Below are positions 35,068 to 45,050 of a DNA stretch of 64,000 nucleotides, in pieces. Source of the stretch: Geosiphon pyriformis (taxonomy: Eukaryota > Glomeromycota > Glomeromycetes > Archaeosporales > Geosiphonaceae); assembly GCA_016748015.1 (NCBI GenBank), contig JAAOMT010000129.1:472328-536327 (forward strand), written 5' to 3'. Each line of letters begins with the position of its first letter. The stretch's first letter is position 1. A program made the translations under genes and the position numbers. The notes below the pieces were generated by a model. That model did no database searches. It had not been told where the DNA came from and saw only the letters and a program-made list of their open reading frames with translations.

Positions 35068-36854
35068 TGAGAAAGAGGTAGAAGAAGAGCACCACCTGCC
35101 AAAGCCAAACCATCCAAGCGCACCAATAGGCTTATGACTAAAGCAGAGAGACCTTCCAACATGTTTTCCAATTTCACAACCTCAGATGAGGCAGTTGAAC
35201 CTGTAATGGCAGCAGTCTTGTCACTAGTGGCATCATCCGAATTCACTCCCATCACTATATCCTCCTCTTGATTCTGTGATAGGGGGGTCACCGGCAGCTG
35301 ACATCCAGGGCTAGGCTGGGAAACTGCCAGCACAAATAAGTCCAACCTCTTAGCCAACTCACTAATTTGTTTTGCGAGGCTGACAAGACTGCTCTCAATA
35401 TTCTTCAAACAGTCTTCCAATTCACCACTAACAGTCGGAAGAGGTTTACCATAAGATACGGAACCAGATTGAGCTGAACCACTAAATGACACTAATGGAA
35501 GTGGTTTACTAACCATGGAGGCCCAGGTTTTTCCACCAAAAGCCAAAGGGTGGGAAATGGGAGCAGATTTTTTTTCATATATCTTAGCCAAATGGAGCTG
35601 ATATTGAGCTGAAAGAGGAGCTCTTTTGCTCTTAGGACTTGAGGATGCACCAGCAGTATGACAAGCAAGAGAAGTATGACTGCAAATTGAGCACAGTGCA
35701 GCAGTCAAACGAGACCAACAGAGACCAACGCCTTTTATAACAGGAGTGTTTGCCATTGTCTGAATAAGACTATCCTCAGAATCGAAGCACACAGTGGCAC
35801 AGCGTGCCCAGACATAACTAACAGAGCTGCATTCAATAACACATGTTTTCCCACCAACTGAACCAATGAAGTCCCAAAGATCATGAGTGGTGGTACCCAT
35901 AGGAAGAATGTAAAGCAAAGTCTTGAACTCATCTTTGGCGTCCCACGTTTGTTTGTCAACATCGGCCCAGGCCACATGCACTGCATCTTTCCCAATAAGA
36001 ACAGACCACTTAGCCATCAAGAGATCAGCCTGAATTTGATCTTCCAATTTGATGATCGTCTTTTGCCATAGACCCACCAACTGCATTTTGATCGACTTAA
36101 TAAGCTCAAATTCAGAAATGGCTGTACACACTGCCTCGATGGAAGTTCCCACAGGAATTTTTTTCAACACAATTGCTTGATTTGTACGATTGTTGATGGG
36201 GCACTTAAGATTGGTGTTTACCACAACACCACAATCATTTGCCAATTGAGCAGCCACTATCATTGCCTTTTCAGAAGTGAAAGATGCCTGGATGATTCCA
36301 CCAAATTTTGAGGGAGCAGGGGCTCCCCCAAAACCATTCACACCTGAGAAAATTTTTCTGACAAAGTTCAATTTCTCCTGAGATGATTTCCCAGCAACAG
36401 CCACGAAATTAATATCCAAAGCAAAGGACTTGCGAACAGGCACTTGAACAGACGGTTTGATAGACAAAGGGGGTGGGAGAAGGAAAGAACCATCTAACAC
36501 ATCATTGTTTACATCAACAGTACCATAATCAATCACACCCAGAGGCTTCCCTAACACCTTCTTGGTCTTTATATGCAAACTCTTAGGCATTTGATTAGGA
36601 TCCCCTTCTGTGAAAGCACCATTTTCACCATAGTCAACACTGGTTTCCTTAATCAAGCACTCCTTCTCCATGTCAATACTCTCAGATTCAGTAGTGTCAC
36701 CCACCTCAGAACCCCATGAACAATTACCAAGAGCTTTATCAGCAACTTCACTATTATTAACACTCTCTGCCAATACACCACCCTTTCTTTTCTTCCTGGA
36801 TGCAACTGTTTTAAAACCACCCTCAGAACCAGAAACTTTGGCAGCCTTCTTCAT
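35064..36854 (-). CDS. LINE ORF1 of L2, gag-like RNA-binding protein, 596 aa, open
   Basis: Uninterrupted from ATG 36854 to TGA 35064-35066. The N-terminus is Lys/Ser-rich (SRKKRKGG). Residues about 130-190 carry the shared block VPVRKSFALDINFVAVAGK. About 220-300 form an RRM-like region (AIVLKKIPVGTSIEAV...LIKSIKMQLVGLW). A knuckle follows, CSICSHTSLAC, three residues shorter than the canonical CX2CX4HX4C seen in L1, so its zinc binding is doubtful. The C-terminal third contains a likely coiled coil around LEDCLKNIESSLVSLAKQISE. It probably packages the element RNA. The stop codon overlaps the ORF2 ATG. It differs from L1 ORF1 enough to be another subfamily. Confidence 0.88.
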   Translation of the reverse strand: MKKAAKVSGSEGGFKTVASRKKRKGGVLAESVNNSEVADKALGNCSWGSEVGDTTESESIDMEKECLIKETSVDYGENGAFTEGDPNQMPKSLHIKTKKVLGKPLGVIDYGTVDVNNDVLDGSFLLPPPLSIKPSVQVPVRKSFALDINFVAVAGKSSQEKLNFVRKIFSGVNGFGGAPAPSKFGGIIQASFTSEKAMIVAAQLANDCGVVVNTNLKCPINNRTNQAIVLKKIPVGTSIEAVCTAISEFELIKSIKMQLVGLWQKTIIKLEDQIQADLLMAKWSVLIGKDAVHVAWADVDKQTWDAKDEFKTLLYILPMGTTTHDLWDFIGSVGGKTCVIECSSVSYVWARCATVCFDSEDSLIQTMANTPVIKGVGLCWSRLTAALCSICSHTSLACHTAGASSSPKSKRAPLSAQYQLHLAKIYEKKSAPISHPLAFGGKTWASMVSKPLPLVSFSGSAQSGSVSYGKPLPTVSGELEDCLKNIESSLVSLAKQISELAKRLDLFVLAVSQPSPGCQLPVTPLSQNQEEDIVMGVNSDDATSDKTAAITGSTASSEVVKLENMLEGLSALVISLLVRLDGLALAGGALLLPLSQ

Positions 36855-37024
36855 AACAGCAATAACAGAGCCAACAGTGGTCTCATAATCGAAAAATGGT
36901 TTTGATTTATCATACTGAATGGTAAAAAAACTTTTTTTGAAAAAACTTTAGACTCTTTTTTGGGAATTTTGGACGAAGGAAAGAAAGAAGTTTTTTTTTT
37001 ACAATTATAAATAAATACTAACAA

Positions 37025-37424
37025 GTAATTTTTTATTACAAAAATGTTTAAATACTTAAAAAAATTTAAAAAAAGAAAATAATTAAATAAAAAAAAATTA
37101 TTTTATTTTAAAAATAATTTTTATTACTTTTATTTGTATATATTTTATATATTAAAACATTTTTATTAGTTTAAACATATCTTTTTAAAGCTAAAAAATA
37201 TATTATTTATATAATTATTTAAAATAATTAATAATCAGATTAGCAATTAAGTTAATAATCAGATTATTAATTAATTTAATAATTAAGTTATTAATTAAGT
37301 TATTAATTAAGTTATTGATCAAGTTAATAATTAGATTAATAGTTAAATTAATAATCAAATTATTAATTATTTTTTAAAAATAAGGTGGTTAACTATATAA
37401 TATTAGTGATTAATACATGTAATA
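37025..37424 (-). repeat. AT-decayed LTR-C relic, reverse orientation
   Basis: Bases 37226-37372 hold an AT-shifted array of the 12-bp unit seen at 55977-56104, as the reverse complement (for example ttgatcaagttaataattag). The following taaggtggttaactat...ttaatacatgt mirrors the start of LTR-C at 55924. The LTR start is thus near 37424. L2 is inserted just beyond the other end. Confidence 0.7.
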
Positions 37425-38957
37425 ATTAATAAAAACTATGGTTTTTAATCATAATATTATTTTCTTCAAAAAAATTAAACTTTGGCAAAATTAAAATATT
37501 TATAAAATATTTTAATTAAAAAATTTTGTTTAATTCAAAACTAATTAGTTTGATAAAGTTTTTTGTTAATAAAATATACAAAATTTAAGATAAAATAAGC
37601 TTTGTATTTAAGAAATCAAATTTTTATATAAAAATTTTGGCTTTTTTAACAATGATCAAAACTTTTAAAACATTTAATTATATAATATTTAAAATTTTTA
37701 TTTGTATTTTTAAAGATATTTTCTATAATTTTATTAATATAATTATAGAGCTTAATTGTTTTTTATATAATAAGTTTTTGTTTATAGACAAAATTTTTTT
37801 AATTGTTTTTTTAAGTGTTAAAAGATAATAATATTGCTAAAATTATTTATTTAAGCATATATTTTCTATTTTATTATTAGTTTTTTTTTGGTAATGATTT
37901 TTTTTGGTTTAATAATAATATGTGTTCTATTGTAATTAACTATAATAATTTGTTTTTTAATAGTTAAAATAGTATTTAAATAGTTTTTAATCCAATACTT
38001 ATAAAAAATATAGAAAGCATTTTAAATATTTTAATTTAAAAAATAATTGTTTATATTAATTGAAAATATTTCTGTTTTAAAAATAGTATATTTATTTATA
38101 ACTAATTTTTGTTAATTATTTAGATTAATATTATCATAACAAATAATTAATCGGATTTTTTGTAATATTTTTTAAGTTATGTATTATATATAGGCCAATT
38201 ATTAAAGATTGTTTTATATTAATCTTATAAGATATAAAAATTATTGTTCAAAACTTTGTTAATTATAAAAAAAAATTTTTATCAGCTAAAAAACTTATTT
38301 CTATAAATATTGTCTTTGTTTAAGCAATATTTTAAAACTAAGTTATTAATACTTAAAAAAAGTGTTTTATATGTTTTTTTTGAATTTTTCCTAAAACTAT
38401 TTTATCTTTTTAAAAACAATTATTCATGCTTAATTAGTGTTTTGACTAACTTAAGTAATTAATTACATATAAAAAATACATGATTTATATTTAATTTAAA
38501 TTATATTTTATAATATATTATATTAAATAATGTTTTAATACATTTTATTAAAACATAAATAAATAAATAGTTTATATTATTATTAATATTAGAAAAAAAT
38601 ATGTATAATCTATATTAACCAAAATTAACACCAAATATTTTAGCAATTTTTAGCAACTTTACAATATTATTTAATAGTAATAATAACAAATTATTAATTA
38701 TAAAAAACATAAAATTATTAATATATATTAAATTATTCTTTTTTATGATTATTTTAAACTTAGACTTAATTAATTATATTTTTTACAGTAACCTATTTTC
38801 AAGTTGTACATAAAATTCATAAGCACTCTAATAATATTTTTGAAATTACTAAAAATTAACAAAGCTTTATAGTATTAGTTTTTAAAAATAATACTTTTAT
38901 ATAAAATAAAAAATATTATATTATTAAATATATATCAAAAAAGCAATTATAATATGT
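37425..38957. other. AT-rich stretch with a LINE 3'-end relic near 38430-38560
   Basis: Nearly all A and T, no gene. Bases 38430-38560 (tgttttgactaacttaagtaattaattacatataaaaaatacatgatt...) follow the LINE 3' untranslated end in plus orientation with heavy decay, ending in an A-rich tail. The rest is unassigned. Confidence 0.5.
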
Positions 38958-40755
38958 TGTTACTTATAAAATATAGGAATTATATATTAGTACATAAATT
39001 AGTCAATTAGAATAGACATAGTAAAAGTGGAATTCCAAGATTTTTCTTAGAAGAATTATAGGATTCCAAAATTACAGAATTCTTATATGAGGAATTACAG
39101 AATTCCAGGAATTTTAAGATTCCTAACTAGAAAATTAAGAAATTCAAAGAATCTTGTACAATAAAATCTATGTATATATAGCAGTAGTATCAGAAGCTAG
39201 AAAATTAGTCAATTAGACTCTTAGAGTTAATTAAACTTACAAGTCATAATTATTAAATACTCTTTCTTTAAAAGAAAAAATTTTTAGTTTAGAATCTTCA
39301 GTTCTAAATCTCATACTCACTTCTTTATATGATAATATTCTATAACTTAAAGTGGAAACATCAAACATATCAATAAAATCATTATTAAATACCACAATCC
39401 ATTTTTTTACTATCAACAATTCATGTTAATAGTTGCCAATACTTAATTACACTAGACTAATAGCTTTTAATTATGGCTATTGATGAGATATTAACTCTTT
39501 CTTGCTTTGGCTTATTTCTTTATTTCTTTTCTTTTCTTTCTTTCTTTTTTGTTTGGTTATTATTTGCTAATTGATTAAAAATTAAAGACTGAATTATTGA
39601 TGTTAAAAATTGCCTGATAAAAATTTTTTGTGAAAGGGTAGACATATAGATTTAAGGATTACTTACCAGAAAATTGCTGGCCACTACATTGAAAAAAAAT
39701 TCAATGGAATTGTAATTCTAGGAGACTACTGAAACAATTACTGAATCTTTGTTTATTATACAAAAAACTTAACCAAAACCTTCAGATTATGATGTTACTG
39801 GAGGTTTTTGGTCTCTTTTCTTAAATGTTGGTAATGTTGATTTGCTGTGAATTCACGTTCTCAGGAAGTAGTTGAACCTCCAATAACTGAATTTATTTTC
39901 AAATTATCTTCTATAATTTGAATTTGCTGGGCTTATAAGTGGAATGGCCAATTTCATGCCAGTTACTTTATGTAGTTACATTGTAGTAAACGTTAACTCT
40001 TTCCCAGGAATTGCTTATCTGGAAGCTCACTAAAATGTATAGTTACTTTGCTGTGAAAGTCAACTCTTCTACAGGAATTTTGTTTGTAGGCTACCCTAAT
40101 ATTTGTAATAAGAAAAAATAAAAATAAAAAAATGTAAAAAAAATAGAATTTTGTCAAGAGAAACGTTTTCTATCCAGGCCTGGAGTCACCAACAGTTTAC
40201 TGAAATTGGTAGCTAATCAATTTCAAAACGTTAGTTGGGTTTTTGAGGATTTTCCAAGTGCAATAATTTAAAGAGTTTGGTTTTTCGAATTATTTGATAT
40301 TTATTTCTTTTTGTGTGTGTAGGAATGGTTCTAAGTGATAAATCTAAAATAAGATACATTTTCCAGAAGAGAAAAGCTCTTCTTTTATACAACTTGTTGT
40401 AGTACTAGTCTATGAACTTGCACTTTTTCTCTTTGCTCAAATTTCGGCAAATTTTTGAATATTACAAAGTTCAGAATATTGTGTAATTCAATCATCTTAC
40501 TTTCTGTTATACTAATTAGATTATTTTAATTGAATCGTGATATGTGATAATTGATTAAATAATAAATGATAATTTGAAATGATATTAATATACTAATGAA
40601 TTATAGGAATTATAAGGGTAATTTCATGCTAATTAATAGCTAAAATTCTACTGGTAACAACAAAAACCTTCAGATATCACCAATTATATTACTTATTAAG
40701 CACCAAGTTATGGGTTTGTTATTTGTTTTCAGACTCCAAATAATCATTTATAACA
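38958..40755 (+). repeat. Solo LTR-B2, split by a nested solo LTR-A
   Basis: Begins TGTTACTTATA and ends TTTATAACA, flanked by a perfect 4-bp duplication ATGT (38954-38957 and 40756-40759). The element proper is 38958-39792 plus 40660-40755, about 930 bp. U3 holds short repeats built on GGAATTCC (39030-39150). A TATA-like tgtatatata is at 39171-39180. The remainder is homologous to LTR-B1 at 40853-41765. A single LTR with its own duplication means the internal part was lost by LTR-LTR recombination. Confidence 0.85.
39793..40659. repeat. Solo LTR-A nested in LTR-B2
   Basis: Begins TGTTACTGGAGG and ends CTGGTAACA, 867 bp, aligned over its length with 59938-60915. Flanks ATGA (39789-39792) and ACAA (40660-40663) are not identical but are what a duplicated ACGA would become after one CpG transition on each strand. 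The uninterrupted LTR-B copy near 41667 supports the insertion point. Confidence 0.83.
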
Positions 40756-40852
40756 ATGTAAAATAAAAACAAATACAGATCTAACAAAATTTTTTACAGA
40801 GTTATATAAAAATTTAAAAACTCTTTATAAAACTTAAATTTATTTTATATGT

Positions 40853-41765
40853 TGTTACTCATAAAAAGAAACAGATATAGGGAAAATAGTAGACCAATAA
40901 GTAAATAGTATTTAGCACATGAGCACATTGCTCAGCAATATGAAGCAATAACAGAAATTATGGCACATTGTTCAGCAATGTGGAGCAATATCAGAAAACA
41001 TAACATATTGCTCAGCAATGTGAAGTGATGTTAAAAAATTAGGGCACATTGCTTGGCAATGTGAGCATTGCTGAAGAAATCATAGCACATTGCTTGGGAA
41101 TGTGAGCAATTTTGTAGAACATCAGTTATGTATATATAATGGTAACATTAGAAGCAGAAAAAACAAAATCTTTGAGTTGGAGACCTTCCAGTTTAGATTT
41201 CATCTAAGTAACTTTCCAAATTCACAAATATCAATAAATAATTATTTGCTATCTCAATCCACTCTTCACTATCAATACTTTATGTTGATAGTAACCACTA
41301 CTTAACCACACTGGAACAATAATTCTTGATCACAGCTATTGACAGAATACTAACTTGCAATTACATTAACTCATTTTTTTTATTTTTTTTATTTTCTTTT
41401 CTTTGATTTTATTGTGGTTTACTAAATTGATTAAGAGAATTAAAGCACTGAGTTATTGATGTTATGGATAGCTTGATAAAAGATCCAGAAATAAGGGTAG
41501 AATTATATATTAACAGATAGCTTACTAGAAGGGCATGACTGTCAGATTAAACTGGCTACCACACTAAAGACAGAAATTGGGAAAACAATTTAAGGAAACA
41601 ACCTAAACCAACCATAGTAAATCTCTGTCTATTATACAAAAAACTCCCCAAACAAACCTTCAGATAAAACAATACCTTCAGATATTACCAATGCCAATTC
41701 ATTAATTGAGCACCAAGTTATGGGTTTGTTATTTGCTTTGAGACCCCAAATAATTATCTGTAATA
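40853..41765 (+). repeat. LTR-B1 (left arm)
   Basis: TGTTACTCATAAAAAG to ATCTGTAATA, 913 bp. U3 contains a five-fold repeat of about 40-48 bases built around the palindrome CATTGCTCAGCAATG (40918-41112). TATA-like tatatataat at 41131-41140. The primer binding site follows two bases after the end. Confidence 0.88.
40918..41112 (+). repeat. Palindrome-centred tandem repeats in LTR-B1 U3
   Basis: Five imperfect units, each with CATTGCT-N-AGCAATG or a close variant followed by tgaagcaata-like spacer. The same block lies in mirror form at about 42860-43050 in the right arm. Their place just upstream of the TATA-like box suggests protein-binding sites, which is an inference. Confidence 0.75.
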
Positions 41766-41767
41766 TT

Positions 41768-41784
41768 TGGTGCTCCCTGTGAGG
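41768..41784 (+). other. Putative primer binding site of the LTR-B element
   Basis: TGGTGCTCCCTGTGAGG starts two bases after the LTR end and opens with TGG, the complement of a tRNA CCA end. The same site, with one change, follows LTR-C at 56641. The implied primer tRNA ends GGGAGCACCA. I cannot name it. Confidence 0.7.
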
Positions 41785-41826
41785 TATAATCCTACAGAGA
41801 ACCAGCACCAACTACATCATCCAAAA

Positions 41827-42227
41827 GTGGCAGAATCAGAATCAATAGGAGCAAACCATTTAGAATTCGCAAAATTTTTATTTTAACACTACTATCAACA
41901 TTTAGGATTAAATCACAATCACATATTAGTAGAATCAGTTTTCAATTTCTACATCAATAAGAAAATTGCCTATCTGTTAGGGACACCAGTAAATACCGTG
42001 TTAGTAAGGGAAACCTTTTACAATGAATTAATTCAAAACACTAATCTACCAACAAACCACAATTTCACATCCATTATTACAGAAATCAATAAAGAAATTG
42101 AATATCACACCCAACAAAGATACTCAATTACATATGTCAGTAAAGGAAAAAAAAAACTGCAAACACCAGCAGTGACACCTCAAAGGATACAACCACCCAC
42201 TTAGAAGAAAACCAGAGTTGAATTGCC
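41827..42227 (+). pseudogene. Gag N-terminal fragment of the LTR-B element
   Basis: The frame of the 41998-42204 ORF extends back to a GTG at 41827 (probably an altered ATG), with a TAA inside. It reads IGANHLEFAKF, then ETFYNELIQNTNLPTNHN and TQQRYSITYVSKGKKKLQTP. This resembles, from memory, gag-like proteins common in Glomeromycotina genomes. A TAG replaces an expected Trp near 42202 (PPT-stop-KKTR). Reading ends at the junction with the inverted LTR. Confidence 0.68.
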
Positions 42228-43116
42228 AACAAATTCATAACTTGATACTTAATTAATAAATTGGCATTGGTAATATTTGAAGGTGTTGTTTTATCTAAAG
42301 GTTTGGTTGAAGAGTTCTTTGTATAATAGACAGAAATTCACTATGATTGGTTTAGGTTGTTTTCTCAAGTTGTTTTTCTAATTTCTGTTTTCAGTATGAT
42401 GGCCAGTTTAATCTGGCAGTTGTGCCCTTCTGGTAAGCTATCTGTTAATATATATAATTCTACCCTTATTTCTAGATCTTTTACCAGGCTATCTGTGATG
42501 TCAATAACTTAGCCCTTTAATCTTCTTAATCAATTTAGTAAACCACAATAAAATCAAAGAAAAAAAAATAAAAAAAATAAAAAAAATAAAAAAAATAAGT
42601 TAATGCAATTGCAAATTAGTATCCTGTCAATAACCATGATCAAAAACTATTGTTCCAATGTGGTTAAGTAGTGGTTACTATCAACATGAAGTGTTGATAG
42701 TGAAAAGTAGATTAAGATAGCAAATAATTATTTATTGATATTTGTGAATTTGGAAAGTTACTTAGATAAAATCTAAACTGGGAGGTTTCCAACTCAAAGA
42801 TTCTGTTTTTTCTGCTTCTAATGTTACCACTATATATACATAATTGATGTTCTATGAGATTGCTCACATTCCTGAGTGATGTGCTATGATTTTTTGAGCA
42901 ATGTTTACATTGCTGAGCAATGTGCCCTAATTTTCTAACATCACTCTACATTGCTGAACAATGTGTCATGTTTTCTGACATTGCTCCATATTGCTAAGCA
43001 ATGTGCCATAATTTCTGTTATTGCTCCACATTGCTGAGCAATGTGCTTATGTGCTAAATATTATTTACTTATTGGTTTACTATTTTCTCTATATCTGTTT
43101 CTTTTTATGAGTAATA
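42228..43116 (-). repeat. LTR-B, inverted right arm
   Basis: Reverse complement of LTR-B1, lacking the last 35 bases of the LTR (the equivalent of 41731-41765). It begins within AACAAA (42228-42233), which fits both the gag sequence and the LTR mirror, and ends GAGTAATA. The arms are highly similar along almost 890 bp. Confidence 0.86.
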
Positions 43117-43120
43117 ATGT

Positions 43121-45050
43121 AAAAGCATAATCAAAAAATTAAATATTATTACAATATAAATATAAAACATTAAAATAATTCATATATATAAATATATTTA
43201 AATAGTAATAAATAAACAATAATACAAAATTTTTGTAAAATAAGAATACAGATTAGTTATAATTTTACTTATAAATTTAAAAGTCATATATAAATCAAAA
43301 TATTATATTAAAGCAATCTAAATTTATTTAATATTTCTAATTAAGTTTTTATTAATAATATTAATTTTTAATCCAATTTTTTAATAAGTATAATAAACAG
43401 TGCTACCAGTGGTTTTTGTTGATATTTGAAAACATTTCTTAGCTCAACTGGTAACACGCATTACCATGATTATTTTACTAACTATAGCATATCATGGATG
43501 TATGAACTATTTCAATAAGTGAAAAAGCAAAAAGAGGTATGTAATAAAGTCATTAAAAGTGAGAGAACATATTGTTATTATTATTTGTTTTTGGGCAAAA
43601 ACCAGTCTTAGATATTTTAAAGGAGAAAAAAAAGTCACATCTCTTTATATATATTAAAAATGCAACCAACAACAGAAGTAAAACCAACTATTCTAATAAA
43701 TACATAACCAGATTTCTTTCAATTAGTCATCAAAAGAGTGTAGTGTTCAAATGCCTGTTTTGAAAACAAAGTTATAAGAATTATAAAAAAAAGTATAAAA
43801 GTCAAACATAACTGAAATAGATTTTGCTTAAACTTATTATTGTTAAGACCATTCTCTAATAACGTGATACTTTATTACTTATTTTTATATTTAACAACTT
43901 GTTTGGTGAAACAAAACTTAATGTAAAATGGTGATAACACATGATTTAAAAGATCAGAAGTAATAGAACAGCTTAAAATAGTGATAACAAGTAAGTAAAA
44001 GATTATAAACAATGTGATTTCAAATGGTAATAAAAAATATGAGAAGGCATACTTGAGATTGTAATGACAAGTATTTAGAGCATAGAAAAGGGAAAAGAGA
44101 AAGTGAAAAATAAAAGAGAGAACTAACTGCTTACTATAAAACTATAGCAAAAAGTTGGCTTAGTATTAAACTAATATTTTTCTGAGCTAACAGAAAAGCT
44201 GTATATATAGTTAAATTACATCAGATCTACATACTATATTAGAATTATTTAAATACATTAATTATTTATATACATTAAATTAATCAATTTATAATGAGCT
44301 TATTTAGTCTGTTATTTATCCAAGAGCTGATAATTTAGATGATCAGATTTTAGATGGCTGGATCTAAAACATTAATTGTAAATTAATAATATGAATTGTG
44401 ATTATGATTAACATAATCAGAAGTAGATCAATTGATTATATTTCTTGATAACTACTTTTAATCATTAATTGCAGATCTGGAATGTTAGATTGTTTCAATA
44501 AGGACATATGAGAATTTTTGGAGCATAACAAAGTCTGTTGTTATCTGATTACATACATTAATCATTTATTTCTATTGGTGTTTTTTCATTTGTCAAGATT
44601 TTTTTGTATTCAACTTAATTAAACTGTTAGATTGTGTTATATTTCTTTGTTGTAATTAAATTGATTGTTGATCATTTATTTTCAGATTGTCAGCTGATTT
44701 TGTTAATTAAGTGTGATGATATAGGTTTTTTTTTGCATAATTTTGATGTTAATTTCCATTGTATGTATTGTAATTTTTACATTGAAAAGTGTAAAAATCT
44801 TCCAGTAACAACAGCTTTAAAAATATTATAAACAAAATATCAAGTATTTTTAAAAATTATCATATTATTAACTTTAATATATTTTTTATAAATACAAACA
44901 AAAAATATTAGATTCAAAAAAATATCAAGTTAATTAATTTATTAGTCTTTTTAATACTTAATATATTTAAATATTCTTTGATTTTTAATTAGATAATACC
45001 AAAATTTTTATTTATATTTATATTTGTTATATAATATTTTTAAGTTAGCA
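43121..45050. other. Unclassified moderately AT-rich stretch
   Basis: No gene with recognisable homology. The ORF at 44634-44831 (65 codons) has no recognised domain and low-complexity surroundings. At 43438-43500 there is a tRNA-like segment: TTAGCTCAACTGGTA resembles the Pol III A box, followed after about 45 bases by a degenerate B box, but the D-stem does not pair. The composition is less extreme than in the relics on either side. Confidence 0.45.

Larger units (their letters stand above)
30242..37016 (-). mobile_element. Full-length LINE copy L2 with 8-bp target duplication
   Basis: ACTAACAA occurs at 30234-30241 and 37017-37024. Between them, on the minus strand, are a 5' end (an A-run followed by cttctttctttcc), ORF1, ORF2, a 3' end and a T-run at 30245-30254 that is the A tail. 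An alternative pair ACAATTAT (30238-30245, 37001-37008) was set aside because that octamer is also at the 5' end of L1 and so is probably element sequence. The length is about 6.8 kb. This is the only copy whose ORF1 is fully open, whose ORF2 stays in a single frame and whose RT keeps FVDD. Confidence 0.88.
40853..43116 (+). mobile_element. Compact unit with two LTR-B copies in inverted orientation, ATGT duplication
   Basis: Left LTR 40853-41765 (plus), PBS, about 400 bases of gag, then an LTR-B copy in reverse (about 42228-43116). The outer flanks are ATGT at 40849-40852 and ATGT at 43117-43120. Both outer ends are the same LTR terminus (TGTTACTC at left, GAGTAATA at right), so the U3 end lies at both edges. 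Ordinary LTR elements carry LTRs as direct repeats. The duplication indicates that this inverted form was integrated as a unit. Confidence 0.85.

Noticed and set aside
36970-37008. ACAATTAT as target duplication of L2 (30238-30245 and 37001-37008)
   Set aside because: The same octamer lies at the 5' end of L1 (6258-6265), so it is more likely element sequence. ACTAACAA just outside was preferred.
40918-41112. CRISPR array
   Set aside because: Regular short palindromes, but the spacers are repeats themselves, the array lies in an LTR U3 region and the DNA is eukaryotic.
44634-44831. 65-codon ORF as a gene
   Set aside because: No homology recognised, no neighbouring exon found and biased AT-rich composition. 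A chance frame is likely.
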